NCBI GenBank assembly: GCA_046350355.1
Contig: JAXMAN010000002.1
Span: 868,001-932,000 of the forward strand
Direction of reading: 5' to 3'
DNA from: UBA966 sp046350355
GTDB lineage: Bacteria > Planctomycetota > Phycisphaerae > Phycisphaerales > SM1A02
Length of the DNA stretch: 64,000 nt
Positions 1 through 7,239 of this stretch are shown in pieces. How positions within the stretch are numbered: the first letter of the stretch is position 1; every line of letters starts with the position of its first letter. The notes beneath the pieces were generated by a model. The model ran no database searches, had not been told where the DNA came from, and worked only from the letters and a program-made list of their open reading frames with translations. The position numbers and the translations under genes are program-made.

Positions 1-960
1 CCGGAACGCGTCGGCCGCATCCGGCGAGAGCAGTGCGGCGAGCGCGTCTGCCCAACGACGATTCGCCGCGATGATCGCACGCTCCGGCTTGAGCTTGCTG
101 GCAAGGCGGGCGGTGCGGTCGTCCAGGAGCGCCCGCAGGTCGCCGCCCAACCGCTGCCGGCTCTCGGCGTCTTGGAGGACCGACTCCAGGCGTCGTTCGA
201 CACGCTTCTCGTGCAACGCAGCCAGCTCCGTGTCGTAGCCGAGGAGGGCGGTCCGCCATCGATCCTGGTCGCCGGGCGCGACCGCCCGCGCCGCCCCGGT
301 CGTCGCGGCGAGGATGCGCAGGTCGAGGTCCGCCATCGGCAGGTCGCAAGGAAACTCCGAGCATCGCGATCGGCGCCGCAATTGCCGCATCGCATCGACG
401 ACCGCTACGTCTTCATCGGCGGGAAGGCGACCGGCGATCTCGGAGAAGAGCCGCTCCTCCATCGCGACAAACCGTCGGAGCGCGCTCCGGCGCTCCGCGA
501 GAAGTGAGCGAAACCGATCAAGCGCCCCGGGGGACGAGTCGGGCCCTCCGGAGGCAGCTACCTCGGCGGCCTGCTGGTAGGTCGCTCCGAAGACCTCGCC
601 GTACGCGCGCGATTGAGTGGCGAGGTACGCCTGCGCGGTCGCCCGCACCGCGACGGCCGCCGCGTCGTCCATCCGGAGGGCGTCGATCCAGCGATCGACC
701 TCGGCGGCCGTGAGCTCACCGGGGACTGCGACGTCGAAGAAAAGCTGGGGAGGCTCGAAGCGCGCGGGAGCGGCGGACTGCTCGCGCGTTGAATGATGCG
801 GCGCCGCTCCGGGAGGGGTCGCGGCCGTGCCATCCTGATGAGCGGCGGCGCTGGCGGCGCAGCAGAGCGCGGAGGCCCACGCGAGCACGTTGGCGTGGCG
901 AGAGGACAGTCCGAGCGGAGGGCGCCGCAGAGCCGGATGTGTGGCGTCGATGCTCGTCAT
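1..960 (-). CDS. secreted hypothetical protein, 3' end cut by the window edge
   Basis: On the minus strand the frame stays open without a stop from the ATG at 960 down to base 1, giving 320 codons of a protein whose C-terminus lies outside the window. The first ~42 residues have basic residues, a hydrophobic stretch (NVLAWASALCCAASAAA) and a small-residue cleavage region before HQDG, so it is probably exported. The rest is hydrophilic, largely helical and rich in Arg, Ala, Glu and Asp, with two cysteines near residue 200 (RCSEFPCD). I recognise no domain. It lies just outside the left attachment site of the integrative element, so it is a host gene whose upstream region adjoined the tRNA-Gly gene before integration. 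No clear ribosome-binding site precedes the ATG. Confidence 0.7.
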   Translation of the reverse strand, partial: MTSIDATHPALRRPPLGLSSRHANVLAWASALCCAASAAAHQDGTAATPPGAAPHHSTREQSAAPARFEPPQLFFDVAVPGELTAAEVDRWIDALRMDDAAAVAVRATAQAYLATQSRAYGEVFGATYQQAAEVAASGGPDSSPGALDRFRSLLAERRSALRRFVAMEERLFSEIAGRLPADEDVAVVDAMRQLRRRSRCSEFPCDLPMADLDLRILAATTGAARAVAPGDQDRWRTALLGYDTELAALHEKRVERRLESVLQDAESRQRLGGDLRALLDDRTARLASKLKPERAIIAANRRWADALAALLSPDAADAFR

Positions 961-1021
961 GACGATCCCGGTTCCGATCTTGCCACCGACGGCCGTACGG
1001 CACTCCCGGCAGCGCCGTCAC

Positions 1022-1066
1022 GAAAGCGTGAGACGGGACTCGAACCCGCGACATTCAGCTTGGGAA
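1022..1066. repeat. left attachment-site repeat (copy of the tRNA-Gly 3' half)
   Basis: Bases 1030-1066 are identical over 37 bp to 6617-6653; the 7 bases before (gaaagcg) also match, with one mismatch at 1029 (T here, G at 6616). The copy carries the T-arm and part of the anticodon arm of tRNA-Gly(CCC) in minus orientation but has no 5' half, so it is not a functional tRNA. This is the signature left by integrase recombination at a tRNA 3' end. Confidence 0.88.
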
Positions 1067-1456
1067 TCGCGGTACCCGTGCTTTGCCGTCACCCGAAACG
1101 CTGTTCTAAGCCTCCAAACGCGGTTTGAGGATAGCGGGGGTGTGCCATTTGTCCCGCCCGCACCGCCGTATTTCCGTACTTCCGTACGGAAGTTCGGCGC
1201 ATCGTGTCATCGCCAGGCGCGCGCACACCCCCCGGCATCGGGGCCGCGGCCCCTCTCACGAGCGGGTACCGCGCAAGGGGGCCCCACGAAAACGCGAGCG
1301 CGTGCGCGGGCGCGAATCCGCGAGAGGCGAGACAGGCGAGGGAGCGCGAGTGTGTCCCGTTTCGACGGGCCCACCACGCGGTGCCCAAACCCGGACGGGT
1401 ACCCCCTGGGGGTGCCGGGGGGGGGTGCGCGGGTGCGTGCGGCTACGCTCGAGCCG
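1067..1456. other. non-coding left end of the element
   Basis: I see no convincing gene here. It contains an imperfect inverted repeat at 1108-1133 (CCTCcAAAC / GTTTGAGG), the palindromic TTCCGTAC sites at 1171-1193, and an extremely G-rich stretch near 1400-1430 with a run of nine Gs (1417-1425). It most likely serves integration, excision or control. Confidence 0.5.
1171..1193. promoter_or_regulatory. palindromic TTCCGTAC site, probable recombination or control site at the left end
   Basis: ACTTCCGTACGGAAGT at 1178-1193 is a perfect 16-bp palindrome, directly preceded by a further TTCCGTAC at 1172-1179. The same half-site (TCCGTAC, CGCT spacer, GTACGGA) occurs at 6517-6534 near the other end of the element, just before the integrase gene. 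Paired sites inside both attachment sites are what arm-type binding sites for an integrase or excisionase look like. Confidence 0.55.
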
Positions 1457-1600
1457 ATGATGCCCCTTGCACTATTCAACCTCGGCGGGCTCGAGTGGGG
1501 TTGCTGTGGTGTGCTCCTCATGGCGGCGGTTGCGGCGATTCTGTTCGCCGCGTTCGCGCTCGGGCGGCGAAGTGCCGCACCGCGCGGGGAGCGCGACTAG
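1457..1600 (+). CDS. small one-helix membrane protein of the integrative element
   Basis: A 47-residue reading frame starting at the double ATG 1457/1460. Residues ~17-38 (CCGVLLMAAVAAILFAAFAL) form one clear hydrophobic helix followed by a basic, hydrophilic tail (GRRSAAPRGERD), so the product would be a single-span membrane peptide. A TACGCT hexamer ends 7 nt before the ATG, matching the promoter pattern seen before host genes across the window, which supports expression. It is the only plus-strand gene I would call in the element. Its first codons carry a copy of the CACTATTC repeat (1469-1477). Function unknown; a chance frame in GC-rich DNA cannot be excluded. Confidence 0.45.
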   Translation: MMPLALFNLGGLEWGCCGVLLMAAVAAILFAAFALGRRSAAPRGERD

Positions 1601-1708
1601 GCGCGCCGCTCGCGCCGCCGGACGGGGCCGATGCGTCTCCTCCTCGCGTTGTCTTTCGGCGCGCGTGAGCGCGGCCGTTGCTGTTCTTTCTGAAGGTGTG
1701 CCACCAGC

Positions 1709-1775
1709 GGCACTATTCACGGTCACGGTTTGGCACTATTCGCGTGCGTGAATAGTGCCGCCCACGGCACTATTC
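1709..1775. repeat. GGCACTATTC direct and inverted repeat array
   Basis: Four perfect 10-bp copies: 1709-1718 (+), 1732-1741 (+), 1750-1759 (-) and 1766-1775 (+). A shorter fifth copy is at 1469-1477. The first two are spaced 23 bp start to start; 1732-1759 forms a perfect inverted repeat around an 8-nt loop, and 1750-1775 another around 6 nt. The last copy overlaps the stop codon of the winged-helix gene. Repeats of this kind next to a DNA-binding protein and a primase-helicase suggest iterons of an origin, or operators; the 1732-1759 hairpin could also act as a terminator for the leftward operon. Confidence 0.7.
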
Positions 1776-2222
1776 CGAAGGGGTGCCGGGGGCATCGTCG
1801 GACTCCTCGGGCGAGTCCCTCGCCGCGCTGTCGCCGGGCGGTGGAGGGGGTGACGCGAGGAGCTCGTATTCGTTCGTGGTGCGCCGCCCGCGCTCGCCCA
1901 CCGTGCGCCCGCGCACGGGCACCCGGAGGAGCCCGCGCCGCTCGAGTGCTCGGGTTGCGCGCGCGGCGTGTTCTCGTCGCACGCCCGCGAGCGCGGCGAT
2001 CCGTCCGTGCGAGACGCGTACCCGCCCGTGGCGATCCGCGAAGCGAAAGAGCACGAGCCAGGCGCGCAGCTCGATCAGTGGCACGCGGGGGAGCCATCCG
2101 CTCGCCAGGAGGGCGTTCAAGGGCTCGAAGCGGCGGGAGCCCCCCGAGCCCCCCGCGCGTGCGCCGCCGCTCGCCTCGGCCCGCTTGCGCTGTCTCCATT
2201 CGTCATCGTCACGAACGGGCAT
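1770..2222 (-). CDS. winged-helix DNA-binding protein, possible replication or control protein
   Basis: A 150-residue protein. After a polar N-terminus it has a region from ~30 to ~100 (RRFEPLNALLASGW...ELRAWLVLFRFADRHGRVRVSHGRIAALAG...ATRALERRGLLRV) that reads as a winged helix-turn-helix: helices, a recognition-helix region and a hydrophobic wing strand. The C-terminus is acidic and proline-rich. The ATG at 2222 lies inside the end of the primase-helicase gene (14-bp overlap), so translation is probably coupled. The stop codon sits in the last CACTATTC repeat. Fused to or partnered with a primase-helicase and next to such repeats, it is a natural candidate for the protein that binds them, but that is inference. 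Confidence 0.7.
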   Translation of the reverse strand: MPVRDDDEWRQRKRAEASGGARAGGSGGSRRFEPLNALLASGWLPRVPLIELRAWLVLFRFADRHGRVRVSHGRIAALAGVRREHAARATRALERRGLLRVPVRGRTVGERGRRTTNEYELLASPPPPPGDSAARDSPEESDDAPGTPSE

Positions 2223-3942
2223 CGTCGCCCTCCTCGGCAATCGCGCCGGTGTGGGGGTCAATAGGCACCTCGATCGGGAACCGCTCGCCCTCGCGCTGTT
2301 TGAGGCACTCGAACACCACGCGCGGATTGCCGGGCTCGGGAGGCGTGCCGGTGTAGAGCGCGTCCGATGTGAACTCGATCGAGCTCGAGCCGCGCGCCGC
2401 GTTATGGATGCCGCGCCGCGCCTCGCCACCGTCCCGGCCCTGGGCCGAAGCGAGCACGAACACCGCCCCCGTGCGCTGCGCGGCCGCGGCGATTGCACCC
2501 ATTATGTCCTCGATGCGCTCGTGGCCCCGGGTGCCCGAGTCCGGGTGCCGCACGAGCTGTAGGTAGTCCACGAACACCACCGCGGCGCGCTCGGCCGCCC
2601 GCTCGAGCTCCGCGAATCCGATCGGCGCGCTCGTGAACTCCATCCGCCCGGCGCACTCCGCGAGGCGCGCACGGGCCGCCGCCAGGCGCGCCGCATGATC
2701 GGGCGGCATCGCGTCCGAGAGGAGCGCCCGCGGCGCGAGGCGGGCGAGTTGGCACACCATGCGCCGCGCGAGCGTGAGCGGTTGCATCTCGGCCGCGAGC
2801 CACGCCACGCGGTGCCCGCACTCCGCGTAGCCCCTGGCAAGGCGAAGCATCGTCGCGGTCTTGTAGCACCCCGGCGGTGCCGCGAGGAGCACGATCGCGC
2901 CGCGCTCCACCGCGCCGAAGGGCTGTGCCCGATCGAACGCCGTCCACCCGCTCTCGAGCGTCTCGGGGCGCGCCAGGAGGCGCGAATCCGCGAGGAGCTC
3001 GGAGAGCGTCACGCGCGCCGGACGGTGCCCCGCGAGCGCGGCCGCCGCGGCATCCTCGATGCCCTTGCGGGCCGCCGCCCGATCGCCACCATGCACGCGG
3101 CCGACGAACTCCACCGCATCCTCGCCCGCGGCGAGCCCTGGCAGGGGAGCCACCACCGCGCGCGCGGGAGGCTCGAGCGCGGCCAGGCGCGCGAGCACCG
3201 CCTCGGCGTAGGTGCGCCCGGCATCGTCGGCATCCGGGAGCACCACCACCTCGCGCCCGGCCAGGGGAGCCCACTCGGCGCGCTCGGCCGCGTTCGCGCC
3301 GCCTGGGCTCGTGGTCGCCAGGAGCCCGAGCTCCGCGAGCGCCTCGGCGCACTTCTCGCCCTCGGCCACGAACACGCGCGCGGCGCGATCCGCCGCGAGG
3401 CGATCGAGCGCGTAGAGCGGCCGCACGGCCGGGTAGGTGTGCTCCCAGGCTTCGCCCACCTTCCACGCGGGCCGAATCACCTTCGAGCCGTCCGGCCGAT
3501 TCCACCGGAGCACGAGCCCCGCGGGCGAGCCGTCCGCGGCGCGGTACACCCACCGCGCCGCTTCGGTGCCGAGCGAATGGCGGTAGACCGCCGCCGCCTC
3601 GCGCGCGGAAGGGAATCGCCGCGGGGGCCGTGCGCGCTCCGCATCGGCCCCGCTGCGCGCGGGCGGTGGCGCGGGTGCGCCGCGAAGTGCGCGCCCGCCC
3701 GCATCGTCCGCAAAGAGCGCGCGCTCATCGAGCCCGAGCGCGGCCACGATCGCGGGCACGGTGCACCCCGCGAAGCACTTCAGGAGCGCGCGCCCGTCCC
3801 GGCCCGCGCCGATCGAGAGGCTCGCGCTCGAGTCCTCGTGCGCCGGGCACCGGGCGAGCCATCCGCGGCCGCTCGGCCGCGCGTGCGGGAGGAGCGATAG
3901 CACCCGAGCCACGGGCTCGGAAGGGGAGGAGTGACTCGGCAT
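2209..3942 (-). CDS. primase-helicase (CHC2 zinc finger, TOPRIM, DnaB/RepA-like ATPase)
   Basis: A 577-residue replication protein. C32, H35, C56 and C60 form a CHC2-type zinc finger (CPAH...KCFAGC). A TOPRIM domain spans ~185-255 with the catalytic Glu in EGEK (E194) and the DAD acidic pair at 237-239. A RecA-like helicase domain follows from ~310: Walker A at 355-362 reads A-PPGCYKT, and Walker B is VVFVDYLQL (D459). Such bifunctional proteins prime and unwind DNA for phages, satellites and plasmids. The Walker A is unusual, because the Gly before the Lys is Tyr (Y360), although Lys and Thr remain. It starts 3 bp after the preceding gene stops and overlaps the next gene by 14 bp, so it sits in the middle of one minus-strand operon. 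Confidence 0.9.
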   Translation of the reverse strand: MPSHSSPSEPVARVLSLLPHARPSGRGWLARCPAHEDSSASLSIGAGRDGRALLKCFAGCTVPAIVAALGLDERALFADDAGGRALRGAPAPPPARSGADAERARPPRRFPSAREAAAVYRHSLGTEAARWVYRAADGSPAGLVLRWNRPDGSKVIRPAWKVGEAWEHTYPAVRPLYALDRLAADRAARVFVAEGEKCAEALAELGLLATTSPGGANAAERAEWAPLAGREVVVLPDADDAGRTYAEAVLARLAALEPPARAVVAPLPGLAAGEDAVEFVGRVHGGDRAAARKGIEDAAAAALAGHRPARVTLSELLADSRLLARPETLESGWTAFDRAQPFGAVERGAIVLLAAPPGCYKTATMLRLARGYAECGHRVAWLAAEMQPLTLARRMVCQLARLAPRALLSDAMPPDHAARLAAARARLAECAGRMEFTSAPIGFAELERAAERAAVVFVDYLQLVRHPDSGTRGHERIEDIMGAIAAAAQRTGAVFVLASAQGRDGGEARRGIHNAARGSSSIEFTSDALYTGTPPEPGNPRVVFECLKQREGERFPIEVPIDPHTGAIAEEGDDARS

Positions 3943-3945
3943 GGA

Positions 3946-4332
3946 TCACCCGAGCACCTTTCGGAGCATCTCCTCCACCTGGGCGCGGGGCGCGTCGAGC
4001 CCCACGCGCACCAGGCGGCGGCGGCGGCGGCGGCGGGGGAGGCGGAGCTTGAGCTCGCACCGCTCGCAGCCGTCCGTCTCGCGCACGATGCCCTCGGGCG
4101 CGCCGACGATCGCGCGAGCGTCGAGCACTACGGGCAAGTCCTCGCGCCGAGTGAGCCCCTTGATCGCTCCGAATGCGACGATGTGGAAGGGCCGCCCGCG
4201 CGCGCGCTGCGCGTACCCCTCGATCATTGAGTACGCGAGCGAGGGAGCGTAGAATGCCACGAGTCCAGGCAGTCCGTCCGTCCGGCGCGCCGTCCGTTCC
4301 CGCGGGCGGCGCGCGTTTCTGTTCGATCCCAT
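3946..4332 (-). CDS. small arginine-rich protein of the integrative element
   Basis: A 128-residue protein whose ATG shares a base with the stop of the upstream DUF1580-like gene (TAATG). A hydrophobic-aromatic middle (LVAFYAPSLAYSMIEGY...FHIVAFGAIKGL) is followed by a CERC pair, a run of seven arginines encoded by a GCC/GGC triplet tract (plus-strand ~4018-4038) and a C-terminal helix (QVEEMLRKVLG). The basic stretch suggests nucleic-acid binding. I do not recognise a family. Its place directly before the primase-helicase gene suggests a replication accessory role, which is inference from position only. Confidence 0.6.
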   Translation of the reverse strand: MGSNRNARRPRERTARRTDGLPGLVAFYAPSLAYSMIEGYAQRARGRPFHIVAFGAIKGLTRREDLPVVLDARAIVGAPEGIVRETDGCERCELKLRLPRRRRRRRLVRVGLDAPRAQVEEMLRKVLG

Positions 4333-4757
4333 TACGCCACCTCCCCGCGGGCATCGCGGTTGATGGCGTTCGCCAGGCGAGCGGCCGCGGCGCGAGCTCG
4401 AGCATCCGCGGTGCCGCGGTTGCAGAGTGCGTCGGCCTCGAGCATCGCGCGGATCGCGGACTCGGTGAAGTAGAGACGGCCGCCCAAGCGGCGCGCGGGG
4501 AGGCGGCCGGAAAGGTGCCATCGCCAAAGCGTCGAGCGTCCCGGCTTGTAGCCCGTGAGCTCGTGAATGCGGCGCGCGGCCGCGCCGAGTCCCATCGCGG
4601 GCTCTCGAGCGTCAATCACGGACGCGAGGGATGCGGGGGGAGCCGATGCCGCGCGGCCCGCGCCGCCGTTCTCCGTGCGATCGGTTGAGCGTGCGCGCGT
4701 GCGATCGCCGCGCGTGTCCCGCTGCGCGGGACTCCGGCCCATCTTCGGATTCGTCAT
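4332..4757 (-). CDS. DUF1580/AlpA-like helix-turn-helix protein, probable excisionase or regulator
   Basis: A 141-residue protein. Residues ~48-110 contain a MerR/excisionase-type fold: GAAARRIHELTG, then GRSTLWRWHLSG as recognition helix, then a wing with RRLGGRLYFTESAIRAMLEA. This matches the style of the planctomycete DUF1580 family and of AlpA/Xis proteins in integrative elements. The first ~45 residues are polar and of low complexity, and the ATG encoding residue 55 (4595) is a possible later start. Being first in the replication operon and downstream of the integrase gene, it could direct excision and control the operon. A 174-bp stretch (4758-4931) before it probably holds the promoter. 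Confidence 0.7.
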   Translation of the reverse strand: MTNPKMGRSPAQRDTRGDRTRARSTDRTENGGAGRAASAPPASLASVIDAREPAMGLGAAARRIHELTGYKPGRSTLWRWHLSGRLPARRLGGRLYFTESAIRAMLEADALCNRGTADARARAAAARLANAINRDARGEVA

Positions 4758-4931
4758 TGCCTGGCCCTTGTGGCGGTTGCCACGGGAAAGCGAGTGCCCA
4801 CCGCTTGAATGCGTTGGGATTCGCCCCCTTTGGGCCTCGGCCTATCGCGCCATCGGGCGCGGGTGCCGTCCTCGAGTCAGGTATCGAGCGACAGTCTGTT
4901 GGGCGGAAGCGTAGCGATCGCTGCAATCGCG

Positions 4932-5426
4932 TCAAGTCCCCGGCGCGAAGATTTCCCCCGCCATCGAGGGGCCGTGGAATAGCCAGGCGATCCCCGCCGG
5001 AGTATCGACGCGCACCCACCCGGTCTGCCAATCGCCGCGCAGAGGGATCGTGGTGCACCCCCACGAGAAGCCCGATTCGATGAACTCCCCAGGGAAGCCC
5101 GGCACGGGGCGGCGCGTGTCGTTCGGGCGCGACTTGTCGAATCGAACGACGAATGTTCGGTGCTCGAACCGGAGAATCTCCTCCTCGCGTCCATCGGCGT
5201 AGGTGCGGAACACGGGTACATCGCCCTCCCATAGCAGCGGAAGGCGAAAGTCAAGCGAGCGTTTGGCAAGCCTCCCCGCCTCGGCAATGGGGTGCGGGTG
5301 CGACTCCTCGTAACGCACGGCACGCGCTCCGCGCCTGGGATCGCCAAGCTTCATGCAGAACACCCGCCCGGCGCGGTCAATCACGACTGAGGAGTCCTCG
5401 AGCATCGGGATCGGACGGCGTTCCAT
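4932..5426 (-). CDS. hypothetical protein downstream of the integrase
   Basis: A 164-residue soluble protein with balanced composition and several aromatic strands (VVIDRAGRVFCMKL, RTFVVRFDKSRPND, GFSWGCTTIPLRGDWQTGWVRV, GIAWLFHG), looking like a mostly beta fold. No family recognised. The ATG at 5426 overlaps the integrase stop (TGATG); an in-frame GTG lies one codon earlier at 5429. It is therefore co-translated with the integrase. Position between integrase and excisionase-like gene is where elements often carry an accessory or immunity gene, but nothing in the sequence shows a function. Confidence 0.6.
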   Translation of the reverse strand: MERRPIPMLEDSSVVIDRAGRVFCMKLGDPRRGARAVRYEESHPHPIAEAGRLAKRSLDFRLPLLWEGDVPVFRTYADGREEEILRFEHRTFVVRFDKSRPNDTRRPVPGFPGEFIESGFSWGCTTIPLRGDWQTGWVRVDTPAGIAWLFHGPSMAGEIFAPGT

Positions 5427-6502
5427 CACGCAACCTCCTCAATCGCTTTCGCCGCGCGCGCCGCGAGGGCGAGGCGGTCGCGGCTATACCGCTGAATGAT
5501 CGTCGAGCGCGGCGTATGCCCCAGGAGCGCGGCCGCGGCCGCCTCGGAGCCCGTGCGGGCGAGAGCGACGGTCGCGGCAAGGTGCCGCAACTCGTAGGGA
5601 CTCCACGCGGCGCACCCCTCGGCGGCGATCGCGCGCCGCACCGCGAGGAGGAGGCTATTCGGCGTGAAGGGCACTCCGCGGGTGTTCAGGAACACGAATC
5701 CGCCGCCCACGCGCATCGGTGCGCCGATCGCCGCGAGTGCGTCGGCGTTGAGCGGCACGAGCCGCTCGATGCCGTGCCCGGCGGTCTTGTGGCGGGCCGG
5801 GCGGTAGTGCGGCAAGTCCGCGCCGATATCGAACTCCTCCCACCGCGCGCGGCAAGCCTCGCCCGGACGGCATCCGGTGGCGCGCAGGAACCGCACGAGC
5901 GCGGCCGCGCCGCGGTTGCCCTCGGACTCGAGCCGCCGCACCACCGCATCCACGGCCGCCGGATCGGCCGCGCCGCGGGGGGCGCGCTCGGGCGCGCTCC
6001 CGCGCCGGAGCCCGTCCACGGCCGCGAGTGCCTCGATGCGATCGGCGGGCACGAGCTCCTCGCCCACACCCCACCGGATGCACCGCCGGATGGCGTTCAT
6101 CATGCGGTTTGCCCATTGACGGGTGCGGCCGTCCCGCACCAGGCGATCGCGGATGGCCTTGAATGCCCGCGGGCCGAACTCGTGCACTCGGGCGGTCGCA
6201 TGGGCGCGCACAAGTTCGGAGGCGGCGTAGCGCGCCTCGTAGGTGGCCTGGTGGCGCGGCCCGTAGCGGTCGCGCACGGCCAGGTACCACCGCTCGGCAA
6301 GTTCCGCGACGGTGAACGCGGGCGCGGCCGTGCGCGGGCTCGGGGCGGGCCGCTCCCCGGCAAGGTGCGCGGCGAGCATCTCGCGGTAGCGCGCGTGCGA
6401 CTCGGGCGAGTGTGCTCGCCCCAGGTAGTGCTCGCGGCCGTTGAGCGTGACATAGGCCAAATTTCGGCCCCGGTGAATGCAGTAGGCGGGCGGTGCGCGC
6501 AT
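5426..6502 (-). CDS. int: tyrosine recombinase (phage-type integrase)
   Basis: A 358-residue site-specific recombinase. An N-terminal DNA-arm region (~1-60) is followed by a core-binding SAM-like helical domain (~63-150) and a catalytic domain (~175-350). Catalytic residues: R212 (ATGCRPGE), K239 (RHKT), R306 (SPYELRH), H329 (LLGHTP) and the nucleophile Y339 (IQRYSRD). The second catalytic His of the HxxR box is Tyr (Y303), a variant whose effect I cannot judge. It starts about 110 bp from the attachment repeat at the tRNA-Gly 3' end, the usual arrangement for tRNA-targeting integrases. GGAG lies about 10 nt before the ATG, and an inverted TCCGTAC repeat lies 15-32 nt upstream. Confidence 0.92.
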   Translation of the reverse strand: MRAPPAYCIHRGRNLAYVTLNGREHYLGRAHSPESHARYREMLAAHLAGERPAPSPRTAAPAFTVAELAERWYLAVRDRYGPRHQATYEARYAASELVRAHATARVHEFGPRAFKAIRDRLVRDGRTRQWANRMMNAIRRCIRWGVGEELVPADRIEALAAVDGLRRGSAPERAPRGAADPAAVDAVVRRLESEGNRGAAALVRFLRATGCRPGEACRARWEEFDIGADLPHYRPARHKTAGHGIERLVPLNADALAAIGAPMRVGGGFVFLNTRGVPFTPNSLLLAVRRAIAAEGCAAWSPYELRHLAATVALARTGSEAAAAALLGHTPRSTIIQRYSRDRLALAARAAKAIEEVA

Positions 6503-6516
6503 GGTCGCTCCAAACT

Positions 6517-6534
6517 TCCGTACCGCTGTACGGA
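6517..6534. promoter_or_regulatory. inverted TCCGTAC site upstream of int
   Basis: TCCGTAC (6517-6523), spacer CGCT, GTACGGA (6528-6534). It shares its half-site with the palindrome at 1178-1193. Sitting between the int start and the right attachment repeat, it may both regulate int and act as a recombination arm site. A second inverted repeat, TAGAGCG / CGCTCTA with an 11-nt spacer, lies at 6572-6596. Confidence 0.5.
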
Positions 6535-6608
6535 GAATCGAGAGGAGGCGCGCCGTGCACCGAGCACGGGTTAGAGCGGTAAGTGCGTGCGCTCTAGGCG
6601 TTTCGGAT

Positions 6609-6684
<76 letters not shown>

Positions 6685-6698
6685 AGAACTGCCGCGGG

Positions 6699-6704
6699 AT
6701 TGTA
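6699..6704 (-). promoter_or_regulatory. -10 box of tRNA-Gly
   Basis: TACAAT on the minus strand, 14 nt before the 5' end of the tRNA, so transcription would start about 7 nt upstream of the mature tRNA. No good -35 is visible. Confidence 0.5.
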
Positions 6705-6882
6705 CCGCGGACGCACGCCTCGGCGACGCCTCCGCGCCGCTGGAATCCCGCGAATTGCTCCGTCTTCGCCGCCGCTGTGCGCGCTTGCGCGGCGCTTTCG
6801 CCGCGCGCTTCCCGGCACCCCCATGGCAGTGCTAGCCTGTGGAGTCCAACCCGCGCGCCTCGCGCGCATCAGGAGTCTCACC

Positions 6883-7155
6883 ATGCCACGCACGCAAAAC
6901 ACGCTCACCCAGATCTTCGCGCATCCGACCTCGCACAACATCCATTGGCGCGACGTCGTCCACATGTTCGAGGGCCTCGGCGGCACCTGCGACGAGACCA
7001 AGAAGGACCACCTCAAGGTCAAGCTCTCCGGCAAGGAGATGACCTTCCAGATCCCCAAGGCCGGCGGCCACACGCTCAACAGCGACCATGAGATCTCGGC
7101 GATCCGCCGCTTCCTCAAGGAGTGCGGCTTCGGTCCCGACGCCACCGCGCACTGA
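6883..7155 (+). CDS. HicA/YcfA-like small RNA-binding-fold protein
   Basis: A 90-residue protein starting at the ATG 6883, preceded by AGGAGT 7 nt upstream. The pattern 'FAHPTSHNIHWRDVVHMFEGLGG...DHLKVKLSGKEMTFQIPKAGGHTLNSDHEISAIRRFLKECG' resembles the HicA-like fold: an N-terminal helix, three strands, and a histidine near the last strand. HicA toxins are mRNA interferases, normally paired with HicB. No HicB-like gene is next to it, and the N-terminal 'HPxSHNIxWRDV' version is a widespread stand-alone variety, so toxin activity should not be assumed. A TAGCCT hexamer at 6833-6838 is a likely -10 with a ~38-nt leader. Confidence 0.65.
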   Translation: MPRTQNTLTQIFAHPTSHNIHWRDVVHMFEGLGGTCDETKKDHLKVKLSGKEMTFQIPKAGGHTLNSDHEISAIRRFLKECGFGPDATAH

Positions 7156-7239
7156 CGCGCGGACAGCCTCGAGCTTCCAGCCAGCCGCCCCGGGGCGTGC
7201 CGCCACCGGCCGCCCCGCAAGGGAGGGGACCACCGGACC

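Noticed and set aside
1022..1066. A second tRNA-Gly gene
   Set aside because: Only the 3' half is present, with no 5' acceptor strand or D-arm; it fits an attachment-site copy.
890..1600. A 236-codon plus-strand protein across the left attachment site
   Set aside because: It would run through the att repeat and G-rich DNA with Arg/Pro-rich nonsense; only its last 47 codons, after ATG 1457, look like a protein.
4018..4038. A triplet-repeat phase-variation switch
   Set aside because: The GGC tract encodes seven arginines, so gain or loss of a unit would not shift the frame; at most it changes charge.
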